Positions 6,434-8,638 of a stretch of DNA of 8,638 nt are shown one piece after another. A program made the position numbers and the translations under genes. The notes below the pieces were generated by a model, which did no database searches, had not been told where the DNA came from, and saw only the letters and a list, made by a program, of their open reading frames with translations. Source of the DNA: an uncultured Cellvibrio sp. (lineage in GTDB: Bacteria > Pseudomonadota > Gammaproteobacteria > Pseudomonadales > Cellvibrionaceae); contig CAMLML010000117.1 in NCBI GenBank assembly GCA_946481095.1, positions 1-8,638 on the forward strand, written 5' to 3'. The number at the start of each line of letters is the position of its first letter. Positions within the stretch are counted from its first letter, which is position 1.

Positions 6434-8638
6434 CAAAACAAACGAAATTATCAATTCCCCTTGCACTATTGTTGAGTGGATTTTTATCTTTGGTGTTTGC
6501 CTCTGGCATGACATGGATGGTGCAGAAAGATAGAACTGTCGAGCTGGACAAAATAGTCAGTCAAGAAGCAGATGAATTGATGGAAAAAATGGTTGAGCGA
6601 GTCACGCTTTACCAATATGGTTTACGTGGAGCTCGATCATTTGTGATTTCGCAGGAAACAAGCGATGGTCTGACCAGAACTGATTTTCATCACTATTTTG
6701 TTACCCGAGATCATGCTAAAGAGTTTCCTGGTGCGCGGGGTTTTGGTTTTATTCGCAGGGTTGAGCCAACCCAGGTTCAGGAATTTTTACAGCGCGCGCA
6801 AGCCGACGATTTCCCGGAATTTACCATTCGCCAATTGCAACCGAACGACGCAGAACGTTATGTCATTCAGTACATAGAACCCGTAGACAATAATCGCGCT
6901 GCCGTGGGTTTGGATATTGCCTCAGAAAATCATCGTCGTACTGCCGCACAGCGGGCAGTAGAAACCGGCGAGGCTCAGCTAACTGGCCCAATCACTCTCG
7001 TACAAGCAACGGGTAACCCGCAACAATCCTTCCTGTTTTTAATGCCGATTTATCGTACCTGGGTAACACCAGCCACACCCGCCGAACGTTGGCAGGAATC
7101 CATAGGCTGGACTTACGCACCTCTGTTAATGAAAGAAATATTGAACAGTGTAAAAGTCGATGCCAATCTTTTTCGTTTGCGCTTAAGCGATAGCACTGAC
7201 TCAGCAAATGTTGAAATATTCTATGCATTGAACGAGGGCGATGTGTTTGGGCAGGCGCAGCGTCGTACGGAAACCGTTTTTGGCCGCACCTGGACACTTG
7301 AACTAAGCGGGACGCAATCTCTCAGTAATAAATTACACAGCTTTTCCCTGACGAGTATTTTTATTGTAAACCTGATTATCGGCGCGGCAATTAGCGCTCT
7401 GTTTATTACGCTGCTCAGCTATTGGCAAACCCGCGCCAAATTATTTCGACAAGCATCCCGGTTGGCTTCATTCGTTGAAGGGTCTAGCGACGCCATTATT
7501 GGTTTAGATCAAACCGGTTGTATTCGTTCGTGGAATAGAGGATCGGAAGAAACTTTTGGTTTCAGCGAGGACGAGGCACTCGGAAAACAGGCTGTCGATT
7601 TGATTGTACCAACAAGATTGGAAACGGAAGATCTACGTTTGATGAGGCAAATGCGGGAAGGCAAGCGAGAAGCAAACCTGATCACCCATCGTCAGCGAAA
7701 AAATGGAACCGAATTTGATGCACTGATCAGTGTCGAACCTATATTCAACGATCGGCATCAAGTCTCGGGTGGGTCACTAACAATTCGTGATATTTCCGCC
7801 ATCAAACGGGTTGAACAAGAATTGGCAATGCTTAATGCAAAATTGGAAGAACAAGTTGAAGTACGTACCCAAGAGTTGTCGAACTCGTTAAAGCAAAATC
7901 AATCACTTTTAGAACTGAAACATTCGATCCTGACAAGTTCGCCTTTAGCCGTTATTGCAACTGACACTGATGGTTTGATAACACTATTTAATCCTGCTGC
8001 AGAAAAATTATTGGGTTACAGCGCAGAAGAGATGATAGGAATTCAAACCCCGGCAATCTTTCATGATTTTGACGAAGTTGTTAGCCGTGCAAACGAATTT
8101 TCACAGGAACTCGGCGAAAACATAGAGCCGGGCTTTGAAGTATTTGTAGTTAAGTCACGCTATAACCTGCATAACGAACATGAGTGGACATATATTCATA
8201 AGAACCACACGCGCATTCCGGTTTTATTGTCTGTTTCAGCTCTGCGCAACCAGGAAGGTGAAATCACGGGTTTCCTGGGAATGGCGAGCGATATTACCCA
8301 GCAAAAATTCATTCAACACCAATTGACCTCAATAAAAGATCAGCTCGCCAAAGCAGTTGAAATTGCACATCTAGGCATCTGGACCTGGAATATCGAGGAC
8401 AACTCGCTCGATTGGAATGAGAAGATGTTTGAGATCTATGATCAACCAACATCACTTAAAAATAACGGCCTTAACTATGAACATTGGCGTTCACGTTTAC
8501 ATGAAGATGATGTGATTGCAGCAGAGAATAATTTACGGGACGCAGTTGAAGGCCGGAGTGTTTACGAGATTATTTTTCGTGTAATAGATTCGCGAGGGAA
8601 TATTAAATTTGTCCAGGCGGGAGGGCATGTCGAACGAG
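6430..8638 (+). CDS. CHASE-domain transmembrane sensor with multiple PAS domains (3' partial)
   Basis: The frame is open from the ATG at 6430 to the right edge, giving 736 residues. It has a transmembrane helix at about 8-31, a periplasmic CHASE domain at about 60-295 (including FPGARGFGFIRRVEP, 99-113, and GLDIASE, 160-166) and a second helix at about 307-330. PAS 1 follows at about 346-460, then a coiled coil (461-493) ending in the EVRTQELSNSL-type linker that often precedes PAS or kinase modules. PAS 2 is at about 497-630 and a PAS_3-type domain starts at about 638, still incomplete at the edge (IFRVIDSRGNIKFVQAGG). CHASE domains sense small extracellular ligands; the ligand here is unknown. 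The output domain is not seen: a histidine kinase (possibly hybrid) is most likely given the adjacent response regulator, but a GGDEF or GGDEF-EAL output is possible. The start is supported by the ATGA overlap and by the first helix beginning eight residues in. Confidence 0.93.
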   Translation, partial: MTKQTKLSIPLALLLSGFLSLVFASGMTWMVQKDRTVELDKIVSQEADELMEKMVERVTLYQYGLRGARSFVISQETSDGLTRTDFHHYFVTRDHAKEFPGARGFGFIRRVEPTQVQEFLQRAQADDFPEFTIRQLQPNDAERYVIQYIEPVDNNRAAVGLDIASENHRRTAAQRAVETGEAQLTGPITLVQATGNPQQSFLFLMPIYRTWVTPATPAERWQESIGWTYAPLLMKEILNSVKVDANLFRLRLSDSTDSANVEIFYALNEGDVFGQAQRRTETVFGRTWTLELSGTQSLSNKLHSFSLTSIFIVNLIIGAAISALFITLLSYWQTRAKLFRQASRLASFVEGSSDAIIGLDQTGCIRSWNRGSEETFGFSEDEALGKQAVDLIVPTRLETEDLRLMRQMREGKREANLITHRQRKNGTEFDALISVEPIFNDRHQVSGGSLTIRDISAIKRVEQELAMLNAKLEEQVEVRTQELSNSLKQNQSLLELKHSILTSSPLAVIATDTDGLITLFNPAAEKLLGYSAEEMIGIQTPAIFHDFDEVVSRANEFSQELGENIEPGFEVFVVKSRYNLHNEHEWTYIHKNHTRIPVLLSVSALRNQEGEITGFLGMASDITQQKFIQHQLTSIKDQLAKAVEIAHLGIWTWNIEDNSLDWNEKMFEIYDQPTSLKNNGLNYEHWRSRLHEDDVIAAENNLRDAVEGRSVYEIIFRVIDSRGNIKFVQAGGHVER

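Noticed and set aside
6992..7297. A 101-codon minus-strand reading frame in the CHASE region
   Set aside because: It is antisense to the continuous CHASE sensor frame, which has recognisable domain motifs throughout; no independent support.

Overview
This 8.6 kb window looks like the chromosome of a free-living Gram-negative bacterium, most likely a gammaproteobacterium. It has moderate GC, classical Shine-Dalgarno sites, a Sec signal peptide ending in AxA, a YhiN/HI0933-type flavoprotein and large multidomain c-di-GMP and PAS signalling proteins. A Cellvibrio-like relative would fit, but the sequence alone does not fix the genus.

Layout. (1) Positions 1-1180 hold the 3' part of a plus-strand gene for a membrane-anchored protein. 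It has at least five in-frame 57-bp tandem repeats, a middle helical region, one transmembrane segment and a C-terminal bacterial SH3 (SH3b) domain; its start lies outside the window. (2) Positions 1181-1411 are non-coding and carry two short palindromes that look like dispersed intergenic repeats. (3) Positions 1412-2254 encode an exported alpha/beta hydrolase with a complete catalytic triad. (4) Convergent to it, 2338-3576 on the minus strand encodes a YhiN/HI0933/BaiN-family FAD-dependent oxidoreductase. (5) Positions 3577-3946 are a 370-bp divergent intergenic region with candidate promoters on both strands. (6) Positions 3947-6433 encode a response regulator with REC-PAS-PAS-GGDEF-EAL architecture in which all recognisable catalytic and regulatory motifs are intact. 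(7) Positions 6430-8638, overlapping the previous gene by ATGA, encode the N-terminal 736 residues of a CHASE-domain membrane sensor with at least three PAS domains, which runs off the right edge.

Genes 6 and 7 form the clearest functional unit: a translationally coupled pair in which an extracytoplasmic CHASE sensor probably controls a c-di-GMP synthesis/degradation switch through its REC domain. That link is inferred, because the transmitter part of the sensor lies beyond the window. The other genes look like independent units. I see no RNA genes, CRISPR arrays, transposases or integrases. The most unusual item is the repeat-bearing SH3b protein at the left edge.
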